DNA of 16,462 bases from an uncultured Clostridia bacterium (GTDB taxonomy: Bacteria > Bacillota_A > Clostridia > Oscillospirales > Acutalibacteraceae): NCBI GenBank assembly GCA_944380625.1, contig CALWIE010000203.1, positions 1 through 16,462 of the forward strand. The letters run 5' to 3'. The translations under genes and the position numbers were made by a program. Shown piece by piece: positions 1 to 6,550 of the stretch (position 1 is the stretch's first letter; each line of letters opens with the position of its first letter). Below the pieces are notes generated by a model, which was not told the origin of the DNA, did not search any database, and worked only from the letters and a program-made list of their open reading frames with translations.

Positions 1-255
1 GGGGAAAACCCCGTGGTGGTAAACAGCAGGGACGCCGACGTGATCTGCGGGCCCATGGGCATCCTCACCGCCAACGCCCTGTGGGGGGAGATCACCCCGG
101 CCATGGCCGCCGCGGTCAGCGAAAGCCGGGCCCAAAAGGTGCTCATCCCCGTGAGCCGGTGCTCTGTCACCGTGGTGGGCGTCACCGAGCTGCCCCTGGG
201 GGAGTACGTCCGCCTGGCCGTGCAGGCCGCCAAGGAGCAACTGGAGGAAAAATAA
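1..255 (+). CDS. DUF3842 family protein, C-terminal part
   Basis: The reading frame is open from base 1 and ends at TAA 253-255, so the first part of the gene lies before the window. The visible 84 residues (GENPVVVNSRDADVICGPMG, then a GEITPAMAAAV segment and a LIPVSRCSVTVVGV strand) match what I recall of the DUF3842 family. These are small Firmicutes proteins with a nucleotide-binding-like fold and no established function. The ATG at base 13 lies inside the conserved region and is not the start. A terminator hairpin follows at 319-346, so this gene ends its transcript here. The family call rests on remembered sequence pattern and is fairly secure; no function can be assigned. Confidence 0.75.
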   Translation, partial: GENPVVVNSRDADVICGPMGILTANALWGEITPAMAAAVSESRAQKVLIPVSRCSVTVVGVTELPLGEYVRLAVQAAKEQLEEK

Positions 256-318
256 AAAAATCTCAAAAAGGCTGTAACATTTTCCCGTCCCAGCCGTCTA
301 ATGGACGTGGGAAAGGGG

Positions 319-349
319 AAACCGCAGGCGGAAGGCTTGCGGTTTTCTG
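319..349 (+). terminator. Intrinsic terminator after the DUF3842 gene
   Basis: An 8-bp stem AAACCGCA (319-326) / TGCGGTTT (338-345) with an 11-nt loop runs into TTTT and a second T-run a few bases later. It lies 64 nt after the stop codon and fits a rho-independent terminator. Confidence 0.7.
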
Positions 350-413
350 CGTTTTATGGTTTAATGGGGGATGACAAAAGGCCGGGAAAGCCCCTCTGGC
401 CCGGGCCCTTTCC

Positions 414-438
414 AAGGGGGCGGCCTTCACGCCCCCTT
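414..438 (+). other. Hairpin in the leader of the NUDIX gene
   Basis: AAGGGGGC (414-421) pairs with GCCCCCTT (431-438) across a 9-nt loop, about 20 nt upstream of the AAGGAG ribosome binding site at 460-465. It is followed by TATTTTCTTTT, so it could also act as a weak terminator. No riboswitch class was recognised. Confidence 0.4.
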
Positions 439-472
439 CGGCGGGTATTTTCTTTTCTAAGGAGCTTCATCC

Positions 473-1006
473 ATGGAACTTTGGGACCTGTATGACGAAA
501 ACCGCCTCCCCCTGGGGCGCACCCACCCCCGGGGGGAGCCCGTGCCAAAGGGGGCCTATCACCTGGCGGTGATCGTGGTCATCCTCAACGCCAGGGGGGA
601 AGTGCTCCTCACCCGGCGGGCAAGGGAAAAGGACGCCTGCCCCGGCTGGTGGGAGAACACCGGCGGCTCCGCCCTGGCGGGGGAGACCTCCCGGGAGGCC
701 ATCACCCGGGAGCTGCGGGAGGAGACGGGCATCGCCGCCCGGCCGGAGGCGTTCACCCTGCTGCTGCGGGAGGACTGCCGCACCGACGCCCACTTCGACA
801 TCTACGCCCTCACCTGGGAGGGGGCGCCGGAGGACATCCGCTTCCAGGCGGGAGAGACCGACGCCGCCCGCTGGGTGCCCCTGGCGGAGTGGGAGGCCGT
901 GGCGGGCGCCGAAGGCACCCTGTGCCCTGCCCGGAAAGAGGCGTACAAACAAGAGCTGTACCGCCGCATTGCCCTGTATCTGCGGGGCCAGCGTGAGTTT
1001 TCATAA
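473..1006 (+). CDS. NUDIX hydrolase
   Basis: A 177-residue cytoplasmic protein with an intact Nudix box at residues 65-87: G65, E71, then R79-E80-L81-x-E83-E84-x-G86-I87, matching GX5EX7REUXEEXGU. This box binds the metal and cleaves nucleoside diphosphate-linked substrates. The N-terminus (MELWDLYDENRLPLG) resembles the YfcD and isopentenyl-diphosphate isomerase-like branch, whose members in Firmicutes are mostly of unknown substrate. The lack of clear isomerase-specific motifs makes a hydrolase more likely than an isomerase. The start is the ATG at 473, with AAGGAG 7 nt upstream. The gene lies 17 nt before rimO and is probably co-transcribed with it. The substrate cannot be read from the sequence. 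Confidence 0.88.
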   Translation: MELWDLYDENRLPLGRTHPRGEPVPKGAYHLAVIVVILNARGEVLLTRRAREKDACPGWWENTGGSALAGETSREAITRELREETGIAARPEAFTLLLREDCRTDAHFDIYALTWEGAPEDIRFQAGETDAARWVPLAEWEAVAGAEGTLCPARKEAYKQELYRRIALYLRGQREFS

Positions 1007-1023
1007 CAGAAAGGAAGAATCAC

Positions 1024-2358
1024 ATGGCATATACAGTAGGCATGGTCAGCCTGGGCTGCGCCAAAAACCAGGTGGACGGGGAAATGCTGCTGGCCGCCCT
1101 GGAAGAGGGGGGCTTTCAGCCGGTGGAGGACCCGGCGGAGGCGGACATCCTGCTGGTGAACACCTGCGGCTTTATCGAGAGCGCCAAGCGGGAGTCCATC
1201 GAGGCCATCCTGGAGGCGGCCCGCCTGAAGGAGGAGGGCGCCGTGCAGAAAGTGGTGGTCACCGGCTGCCTTTCCGAGCGCTACCGGGAGGAGATCCACA
1301 AGGAGCTGCCCGAGGTGGACGGGGTGTTCGGCATCGGCGCCAACGGGGACATCGCCGCCTTCCTCCGGGAGATGCTCCAAAAGGGCTTTGCCCAGGCCTT
1401 CCCGGAAAAGGAGAAAATGCCCCTCTCGGGCAAGCGGGAGCTCTCCACCCCGGACTACTTCGCCTATTTGAAAATCGCCGAGGGCTGCGACAACCGGTGC
1501 GCCTACTGCGCCATCCCCCTCATCCGGGGAGGCTACCGCAGCCGCCCGATGGAGAGCATTGAGGAAGAGGCCCGGGCCCTGGCCCAAAGGGGCGTCAAGG
1601 AGCTCAACCTCATCGCCCAGGACACCACCCGCTACGGCTTGGACCTGTACGGGGAGTACTCCCTGGCAAAGCTCCTCTCCCGCCTGTGCAGGATCGACGG
1701 CCTCCACTGGATCCGGGTGCTGTACTGCTATCCGGACTCCATCACCGACGAGCTCTTGGAGGTGATGGCCCGGGAGGAAAAAATCGTCAAATACATGGAC
1801 ATCCCCCTGCAGCACGCCTCGAGGAAGATCCTGCGGGCCATGAACCGCCGGGGGGACCGGGCGAGCCTTACGGCCCTCATGGAAAAGATCCGGGAAAAGG
1901 TGCCGGGGGTGGTGCTGCGCACCACCCTGATCGCCGGCTTCCCCGGGGAGACGGAAGAGGACTTCACCCAGCTTGCGGAGTTCGTCCGGGACGTGGGCTT
2001 TGAGCGCCTGGGGTGCTTTGCCTACTCCCAGGAGGAGGACACCCCCGCCGCGGAGTTCCCGGACCAGGTGGACGAAGACGTAAAAGAGCGCCGGGCGGAG
2101 ATCGTCATGGACGAGGCCCTGGCCCTTATGGAGAGGCAGAACCAGGCCCTGGTGGGCCAGACCCTGGAGGTGCTGGCGGAGGGCTACAGCCCGGAAGAGG
2201 GGCTGTGGCTGGGCCGGTCTTGGCGGGACGCCCCAGACGTGGACGGCCGGGTGCTCTTAGAAGCGGATGAGGGGGAGCTCACCCCCGGGGAATTCCTCCC
2301 GGTGGAGATCACCGGCTGGGAGGGCTGCGATTTGCTGGGCCGCCCGGCCCGGCCGTGA
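1024..2358 (+). CDS. rimO: Ribosomal protein S12 methylthiotransferase RimO
   Basis: A 444-residue radical SAM enzyme that adds a methylthio group to the conserved aspartate of ribosomal protein S12. The N-terminal methylthiotransferase domain carries C12, C48 and C82, which hold the auxiliary [4Fe-4S] cluster. The radical SAM motif is C155-x3-C159-x2-C162 (EGCDNRCAYC). A TRAM-type domain follows from about residue 375. The opening VSLGCAKNQVDGEMLL and the segment LNLIAQDTTRYGLDLYG fit RimO rather than the tRNA enzyme MiaB. Length is as usual for the family. It sits between the NUDIX gene and pgsA; rimO followed by pgsA is a common Firmicutes order. No defects are visible. Confidence 0.96.
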   Translation: MAYTVGMVSLGCAKNQVDGEMLLAALEEGGFQPVEDPAEADILLVNTCGFIESAKRESIEAILEAARLKEEGAVQKVVVTGCLSERYREEIHKELPEVDGVFGIGANGDIAAFLREMLQKGFAQAFPEKEKMPLSGKRELSTPDYFAYLKIAEGCDNRCAYCAIPLIRGGYRSRPMESIEEEARALAQRGVKELNLIAQDTTRYGLDLYGEYSLAKLLSRLCRIDGLHWIRVLYCYPDSITDELLEVMAREEKIVKYMDIPLQHASRKILRAMNRRGDRASLTALMEKIREKVPGVVLRTTLIAGFPGETEEDFTQLAEFVRDVGFERLGCFAYSQEEDTPAAEFPDQVDEDVKERRAEIVMDEALALMERQNQALVGQTLEVLAEGYSPEEGLWLGRSWRDAPDVDGRVLLEADEGELTPGEFLPVEITGWEGCDLLGRPARP

Positions 2359-2374
2359 GAGAGGGGGAAGCGCT

Positions 2375-2932
2375 TTGAACCTGCCCAACAAACTGACGGT
2401 GCTGCGCATGGCCATGGTGCCCTTTTTCGTCTTTTTCCTGCTGGCGGACTTTGTGCCCCACCGGTACCTGTTCGCCCTGCTCCTCTTTTGCGCGGCCTCT
2501 TACACCGACCACCTGGACGGAAAGATCGCCCGGCGGGACAACCTGATCACCAATTTCGGCAAACTGATGGACCCCCTGGCGGACAAGGTGCTGGTCATGT
2601 CGGCGCTGATCTGCCTGGTGAAGCTGGGCCACGCCTCCACGGTGTGCGTGCTGCTGATTATGGTCCGGGAGTTCGCGGTCACCTCCATCCGCCTGCTGGC
2701 GGTGGAGCAGGGGCGGGTGATCGCGGCCAACGGCTGGGGCAAGGCGAAGACTGTCTCCCAGATGGCGGCCATCATCGCCATTTTGCTGTTCCAATACCTG
2801 GTGGGATATTTCCCGGCGTTTTCCCTGGCGGCCGGGGCAGCCGGCCACGTGCTGGTGGGGATAGCCACCCTGCTGGCGGTGGTGTCCGGGGTGATTTACC
2901 TAAAGGATAATTGGGACGTGGTAAAGGAGTAA
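2375..2932 (+). CDS. pgsA: CDP-diacylglycerol-glycerol-3-phosphate 3-phosphatidyltransferase
   Basis: An integral membrane enzyme of phosphatidylglycerol synthesis that transfers a phosphatidyl group from CDP-diacylglycerol to glycerol-3-phosphate. The full CDP-alcohol phosphotransferase signature is present: D45, D48-G49, A52-R53, G62, D66 and D70, with the expected spacings. Hydrophobic stretches flank it, as expected for about five to six membrane helices. I place the start at TTG 2375, giving MNLPNKLTVLRM, the usual PgsA N-terminus. A G-rich ribosome binding site (GAGAGGGGG) lies 8-10 nt upstream, and the gene is 16 nt after rimO. The longer in-frame ATG at 2267 lies inside rimO and adds a non-homologous tail. 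The product is 185 residues, normal for the family. A structured repeat begins at the base after the stop codon. Confidence 0.94.
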   Translation: MNLPNKLTVLRMAMVPFFVFFLLADFVPHRYLFALLLFCAASYTDHLDGKIARRDNLITNFGKLMDPLADKVLVMSALICLVKLGHASTVCVLLIMVREFAVTSIRLLAVEQGRVIAANGWGKAKTVSQMAAIIAILLFQYLVGYFPAFSLAAGAAGHVLVGIATLLAVVSGVIYLKDNWDVVKE

Positions 2933-2933
2933 G

Positions 2934-3065
2934 CGCCGGAGGCGAGTAAAAGTTTTTGGGGCGCCTTTTTTCAAAAAGGCGCGACCTTAAAAACCGGCGC
3001 AGCCGGTAAAGAAAAAGCCAGCCGCACCCTTCGCACGCGCCCAAAGGGCGCTAGAAGGGCGCGGC
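2934..3065 (+). repeat. Structured 3-prime repeat element, copy 1
   Basis: Begins right after the pgsA stop. Hairpins in order: CGCC-GGA-GGCG (2934-2944); AAAAG linker; a 10-bp stem 2961-2970 / 2973-2982 (GCGCCTTTTT with AAAAAGGCGC); GACC linker; ACCGGC-gca-GCCGGT (2993-3007); AAAGAAAA linker; then a long two-part hairpin. The outer stem of that last hairpin is 3021-3032 / 3054-3065 with one A-C mismatch. Its internal loop is GCACG (3033-3037) opposite CTA (3051-3053), and its inner stem is CGCCC-AAA-GGGCG (3038-3050). The same layout recurs with different stem sequences at 3361-3502, 7320-7454 and 7774-7926. Function is unknown. Confidence 0.8.
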
Positions 3066-3085
3066 GGCCGTTCTACTCAAAGCAA

Positions 3086-3127
3086 AAAAGGACGCCTGGG
3101 ACTAAAAACCCAGACGTCCTTCCTTTT
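3086..3127 (+). terminator. Terminator-like hairpin at the end of repeat copy 1
   Basis: AAGGACG-c-CTGGG (3088-3100) pairs with CCCAG-a-CGTCCTT (3110-3122), with an A-rich loop, an A-run before and CCTTTTT after. It can act as a terminator for the NUDIX-rimO-pgsA transcript and is nearly symmetrical. Related modules with a TAAAAACC loop occur at 7477-7516 and 7635-7673, always after the long hairpin of the repeat or a duplicate of it. Confidence 0.65.
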
Positions 3128-3136
3128 TGTGTTCTG

Positions 3137-3162
3137 AACTTGCGCTTTAAACTTGCGCTTTA
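3137..3162 (+). repeat. 13-bp direct repeat, two copies
   Basis: AACTTGCGCTTTA occurs twice in a row (3137-3149 and 3150-3162). The surrounding stretch 3131-3360 shows no gene I can support: the short frames there lack a ribosome binding site and family resemblance. Confidence 0.6.
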
Positions 3163-3360
3163 AAACCCAGCGGGGAAATTTGTTTTCTCCGCGAAAATCG
3201 GCTTCCCATGCGGGCTTCTGGCCCGTTCCAACGCGTTTGTAAAAATGAGCTTAATAACAGGGTTCAAAAACGTCTTTTGGTGTCTTTCTTTTGTCTTACC
3301 GCTCCACGTTCCCACGGGTCGGGAGTATGGCCTATCTTTTTTTGCCACGGAGGTTCCTCC

Positions 3361-3502
3361 GGGCTGTGGTTTACAGCCTTCGGCTGGTATGACCACAGCC
3401 CTGCTTCTTTTCTACCGGCTGCGCCGGTTTCAGGTCGTGGGGCTTTGCCCCACACCCCACAGCCTTTGAAAAGGCTGGCGAAACTTTTCCCCGCCTCCGG
3501 CG
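3361..3502 (-). repeat. Structured 3-prime repeat element, copy 2 (inverted)
   Basis: On the minus strand this starts 15 nt after the gerQ-like stop codon. Plus-strand coordinates of the hairpins in minus-strand order: CGCC/GGCG 3492-3502; stem CAGCCTTT/AAAGGCTG 3460-3477; an extra hairpin GTGGGGC/GCCCCAC 3437-3453 absent from copies 1 and 3; ACCGGC/GCCGGT 3414-3428; and the long two-part hairpin 3361-3401. The last has outer stem GGGCTGTGGT/ACCACAGCCC and inner stem CAGCC-GAA-GGCTG. The order matches copy 1, but the first main stem and the long stem differ in sequence while staying paired. Confidence 0.75.
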
Positions 3503-3517
3503 CCGCTTTTTCCCCCT

Positions 3518-3952
3518 TTACCGGGGCCTTATCCCCATCCCCGGCTCCCCGCTCACCGGGGGCAGCAAATTGTAATTGTACCGGGGCCGGTCCCCCGGCA
3601 TGTAAAAATACACAAACTTCACCGAGAAAATATCGCACACGATAAAGTTGTTCACGTCCTCGTCGTAAAGGGTCAAAAAACTCCGCCCTACAAAGTAGAG
3701 CATCCCCTGCTTGCGGATCATGTGCTCGGTCCCTATGAGGAATTCCACCACCACGTATTCCCCTATGTTCTGGGCCAAAATCGCCTGCATAGAGCCCCGC
3801 ATCTCCTCGCTGTCGAAAACAGGCTGGGGCGGGCTGTGAAAATTGTCCACATTGCGGCTGCCGTCCGCCGCCTCTTGAAAGTCGCTGCGGCCCCGCAGCC
3901 GGTCCATCTGGCTTCTGGGGTCCTCGGGCTGGTTCCATCTTCTCTCGGGCAT
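3518..3952 (-). CDS. gerQ: GerQ-like spore coat protein
   Basis: A 144-residue protein with a polar, glutamine- and arginine-rich N-terminus (1-50) and a compact domain at about 53-120 (MQAILAQNIGEYVVVEFLIG, then a beta-rich stretch ending VYFYMPG). The arrangement of a short helix followed by strands resembles GerQ (YwdL), the coat protein that Bacillus subtilis needs to retain CwlJ in the coat. The main support is context: it follows a CwlJ-type hydrolase with an 18-nt gap, the same order as Bacillus cwlJ-gerQ. The start is ATG 3950-3952, with AAGGAGG 7 nt upstream. Sequence similarity to Bacillus GerQ is distant, so the name rests on domain shape plus neighbourhood. A structured repeat follows the stop codon. 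Confidence 0.62.
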   Translation of the reverse strand: MPERRWNQPEDPRSQMDRLRGRSDFQEAADGSRNVDNFHSPPQPVFDSEEMRGSMQAILAQNIGEYVVVEFLIGTEHMIRKQGMLYFVGRSFLTLYDEDVNNFIVCDIFSVKFVYFYMPGDRPRYNYNLLPPVSGEPGMGIRPR

Positions 3953-3970
3953 TCCGTTTCCTCCTTGGGG

Positions 3971-4405
3971 TCACGTCAGGGCGTAGGCCTCTGTGGGATT
4001 GTAAAAACAGTGGTTCCCCAGGCGCAGGGCCAGCTCCCCCACCTGAGAGGGGAAATTCCCCCGGCAGGTGACGGAAAAGGGGTTGTAAAACCACAGGGCA
4101 AAGCCCAGGTTCGTCAGGCGGTTCCCCGCCATGGCCCAGCTGGCAATGTCGTAGTGGACCTGGGTGGGCCGCATGTTGTAGATGTTCTGGTAGTTGTACG
4201 CGCCCCCCACCACCTCCATGGCGCAGGTGAACTGCCCCTTTTGGTACACCACCTCCCCCAGGGTGTACAGCCGGCCGTACTCCCCGTATTCCACCTGCAC
4301 CCGGTTCATCACCACGCTGGCCACCGCCTTCATCCCCGCCTCCCCCTCGCCCCCGGCCTCGCACTCCACCAGCCGGGCCAAAAGCTCCAAGTCCGAATAG
4401 CCCAC
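3971..4405 (-). CDS. cwlJ: Spore cortex-lytic enzyme, CwlJ/SleB family
   Basis: A Hydrolase_2 (SleB/CwlJ) domain protein that degrades spore cortex peptidoglycan during germination. From the chosen start it has 144 residues, close to the 142 of Bacillus CwlJ, and like CwlJ it has no signal peptide or peptidoglycan-binding domain. Visible family blocks: LLARLVECEAGGEGEAGM near the N-terminus, with the presumed catalytic Glu at residue 16, then VASVVMNRV, FALWFYNP and HCFYNPTEAY at the C-terminus. I choose GTG 4403-4405 because AGGAGG lies 6 nt upstream (4412-4417) and the N-terminus then matches CwlJ. ATG 4433-4435 or GTG 4496-4498 would add 10 or 31 residues but have poorly spaced binding sites. 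It is co-transcribed with the GerQ-like gene. Confidence 0.88.
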   Translation of the reverse strand: MGYSDLELLARLVECEAGGEGEAGMKAVASVVMNRVQVEYGEYGRLYTLGEVVYQKGQFTCAMEVVGGAYNYQNIYNMRPTQVHYDIASWAMAGNRLTNLGFALWFYNPFSVTCRGNFPSQVGELALRLGNHCFYNPTEAYALT

Positions 4406-4554
4406 CGGATCCCTCCTCTCCTCGGCCTCTCCCATTCCTATGGGAAATCCCCCCGCCTCTATGCCTCCCCCTCGCCGTCTTCCTTTAGAAATTTCCACCT
4501 CCGTCCCCTGTGGATTTTAGGCGTTTTGCCAGGGCAGGCTTTTAGGGTTTGGAA

Positions 4555-4583
4555 ACTATATGCATAAATACCCGGTTATATTC
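4555..4583 (-). promoter_or_regulatory. Candidate sigma-E-type promoter for cwlJ-gerQ
   Basis: Read on the minus strand: GAATATA (4583-4577), a 14-nt spacer, then CATATAGT (4562-4555). This resembles the mother-cell sigma-E pattern (-35 near ATA, -10 near CATACAnT). Mother-cell expression is expected for cwlJ and coat genes. It would give a leader of about 140 nt to the chosen start. Pattern match only. Confidence 0.4.
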
Positions 4584-4688
4584 CATAATTATTCAAAAAG
4601 TTGCCAATATCCTTTCCTTATCCCCGGGTTTCCCCAGGGGCCGCCCTGCCTCTTCTGAAAAATTAAGTCCTTTCCCCTGGTAAAATTA

Positions 4689-4697
4689 TGATATACT
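4689..4697 (+). promoter_or_regulatory. Candidate extended -10 promoter for the CofE-like gene
   Basis: TGATATACT (4689-4697) is an extended -10 (TGnTATACT) in an AT-rich patch; no good -35 is seen at normal distance. It lies about 90 nt before the start codon. The leader contains the small hairpin CCTCC-CGT-GGAGG (4710-4722); I recognise no riboswitch. Confidence 0.45.
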
Positions 4698-4788
4698 ATT
4701 CATCAGCCCCCTCCCGTGGAGGACCGAAAGCGCAGCCCCGGCGAGAGGAAAAAGGATACTGAAAGGGCAAAAGGAAAGGTGGCCTTTT

Positions 4789-5508
4789 ATGCGTTCCATT
4801 GACGAGATCTCCCAAACAAACCCGGAAAAGCCCCTGCTGCTGAAGATGGACGGCAAGGAGTACTACCGCTGCCCCATTCACACCCGGCTCGTCAAAGTGG
4901 GGGACAGCCTCTCCCAGTTGATCGAAACCTACGTCTCCCCCTACTTTGAGGAGGGGGACTGTGTGTACATCAGCGAGAAGATCGTCTCCCTGTGCCAGAG
5001 GGACATCGTCCCCAAGGAGAGCGTGAAGATCTCCCGGCTGGCAAAGTTCCTCTCCAAGTTCGCCAGCACCAACGACTCCGCCGGCATCGGCGTCCACAAC
5101 GTGTACAAAATGCAGGTGGCCATCATGCTGTGCGGCAAGCCCAAGGTGGTCTACGCCGCCCTGGCCGCCGGCGTGGGGCGGCTCATGGGCAAGCGGGGCG
5201 TGTTCTACGAGATCACCGGGCCCCAGGTGGCGGGCCTGGACGGCTTTTACTCCACCTATTTTGAGGACTACAAAAACTTCGGCATCCTCTCTCCCAAAGA
5301 GCCGGACAAGGCCGCGGCCAAGGTGGAGGCGGAGACCGGCGTCCACTGCTGCATTGCCGACATCAACGACTTTGGCGGCGACGTGCTGGCGGTCTCCCCG
5401 AAATCCCCCCTGGACAAGGGGCTGCTGCAAAAGCTCTTAAAGGACAACCCCGCCGGCAACGGCCACGAGATGACCCCCTTTGTGCTCATGCGGGAGAAAA
5501 AAGCGTAA
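4789..5508 (+). CDS. CofE-like protein (coenzyme F420-0:L-glutamate ligase family)
   Basis: A 239-residue soluble protein of the F420_ligase family. CofE enzymes add glutamates to F420-0 using GTP. Recognisable features are the opening KYPI-like segment (YYRCPIHTRLVKVGDSL), GDCVYISEKIVSLCQ near residue 60, SRLAKFLSKF, GIGVHNVYKMQVAI, and ADINDFGGDVLAVS with KLLKDNPAGNGHEMTPF at the C-terminus. This is the pattern of the stand-alone Clostridia branch, close to CofE in length. I see no other F420 genes in the window, so the substrate in this organism is open. The start is ATG 4789, with AAGGAAAGGTGG upstream. It ends at a strong bidirectional terminator shared with the convergent protease gene. 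Confidence 0.72.
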   Translation: MRSIDEISQTNPEKPLLLKMDGKEYYRCPIHTRLVKVGDSLSQLIETYVSPYFEEGDCVYISEKIVSLCQRDIVPKESVKISRLAKFLSKFASTNDSAGIGVHNVYKMQVAIMLCGKPKVVYAALAAGVGRLMGKRGVFYEITGPQVAGLDGFYSTYFEDYKNFGILSPKEPDKAAAKVEAETGVHCCIADINDFGGDVLAVSPKSPLDKGLLQKLLKDNPAGNGHEMTPFVLMREKKA

Positions 5509-5510
5509 AT

Positions 5511-5538
5511 AAAAAGGCCGCCCGCAGGCGGCTTTTTT
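5511..5538. terminator. Bidirectional terminator between convergent genes
   Basis: GCCGCC (5517-5522), a 4-nt loop and GGCGGC (5527-5532), flanked by AAAAAG before and TTTTTT after, so both strands carry a stem followed by a T-run. It sits between the CofE-like stop (5508) and the protease stop (5548). Confidence 0.9.
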
Positions 5539-5547
5539 ATTTAGTTG

Positions 5548-6525
5548 TTAGGCCTTGCAGTTTGTGGTCAAATAATTATAGAGCCAATCATTAATAAGGA
5601 TTAAGTAGTTTTCAGTACTTCCACCATATTCACTATAAGCAATTACCATTGCCTCCGCTCGATACCCATCACTTGAACTGTACCGCCAAACCGGAGAACC
5701 GCTTTGACCTTTATACATATCTATATTAGTAATCACAAGGTCAAGATATCTTGCTTTATCCCCAAGGATATAGCCAGTTGTACGATACATGGAGCTATTA
5801 TCCCATATTGCCCCTGGTTTATCACAACCGTTTTTATCACAAGGATAACCCTGTGTTGAATATCCCAAAGAACTCATCTCACTAGCGCTGTTGACCGGAC
5901 GCAGGCCCAAATAGGAAACGCTTACAGTCACAGGCTGTTCCAGTTTCACAACCGCCCAATCATCGTATTTCCCTATACCATAATCCGTGCCTCCAATGTA
6001 ATCCCCACCAACGGCATACACCTGGCCCCTTCTGTATTGCTTAGAATTCCCTCCGGAAGCTCCGACATAAACAGCTACATGGTCTGCAAAACCATATTCG
6101 GATGTCCCATATCCTTTTTCGTAAACTACATGAGCTGCTGTCACAAGATACCGTTCATTAATCAGCCACCCTGTAGCGTGATTTACCAAAGTACCAAATC
6201 TAGCACCAATAAGGCAAGTGCTGGACAAATACCCTGCAGGCTGCTGAACTAGAACACGATTATCTGACTCAAAAATCCCACCTGCCTGGGGACTAATTTC
6301 TGGCAAAGGAATTCCTTGTTCTTCTTGCTCTTCATACAGGGCAGGAAAGTCAAACTGTTCCCCTGAATGATATTCATAGGTCTTTGTTTCTTCATTGTAT
6401 TGGTAATAACCATTTTGACCTGCGGTAGAAAAAGCCTCCATTGTTAAGTCTTCCTCTGCACCTTGTACCGAGAATGGAATTACAACCAACAAAGCAGCCA
6501 GTATTAGCGATACTATTTTCTTCAT
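5548..6525 (-). CDS. Secreted V8-like (glutamyl endopeptidase type) serine protease
   Basis: A 325-residue exported protease of the trypsin/V8 fold (S1). It starts with a signal peptide (MKKIVSLILAALLVVIPFSV, cleavage near QGA-EE), followed by an acidic segment of about 75 residues that may be a propeptide. The catalytic triad is visible: His132 (VTAAHVV), Asp189 (YDDWAVVKL) and Ser275 (GQSGSPVW); the QSGSP block is typical of the V8 group. I choose ATG 6523-6525 because GAGGAGG lies about 12 nt upstream; ATGs at 6537 and 6546 would add 4 or 7 residues. The gene is visibly more AT-rich than its neighbours, with codons such as TTA, ATA and AAA being common, which suggests transfer. It follows the small exported-protein gene in one operon. 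Confidence 0.87.
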   Translation of the reverse strand: MKKIVSLILAALLVVIPFSVQGAEEDLTMEAFSTAGQNGYYQYNEETKTYEYHSGEQFDFPALYEEQEEQGIPLPEISPQAGGIFESDNRVLVQQPAGYLSSTCLIGARFGTLVNHATGWLINERYLVTAAHVVYEKGYGTSEYGFADHVAVYVGASGGNSKQYRRGQVYAVGGDYIGGTDYGIGKYDDWAVVKLEQPVTVSVSYLGLRPVNSASEMSSLGYSTQGYPCDKNGCDKPGAIWDNSSMYRTTGYILGDKARYLDLVITNIDMYKGQSGSPVWRYSSSDGYRAEAMVIAYSEYGGSTENYLILINDWLYNYLTTNCKA

Positions 6526-6550
6526 ACTTTTTAACATCCTCCTCATTTTT

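Noticed and set aside
2961..2982. Second hairpin of the repeat as an ordinary terminator
   Set aside because: It is followed by GACCTTAAAA rather than a T-run, and the same is true in copy 3.
4698..4788. Riboswitch in the CofE-like leader
   Set aside because: Only one 5-bp hairpin is evident and no known aptamer core is recognisable.
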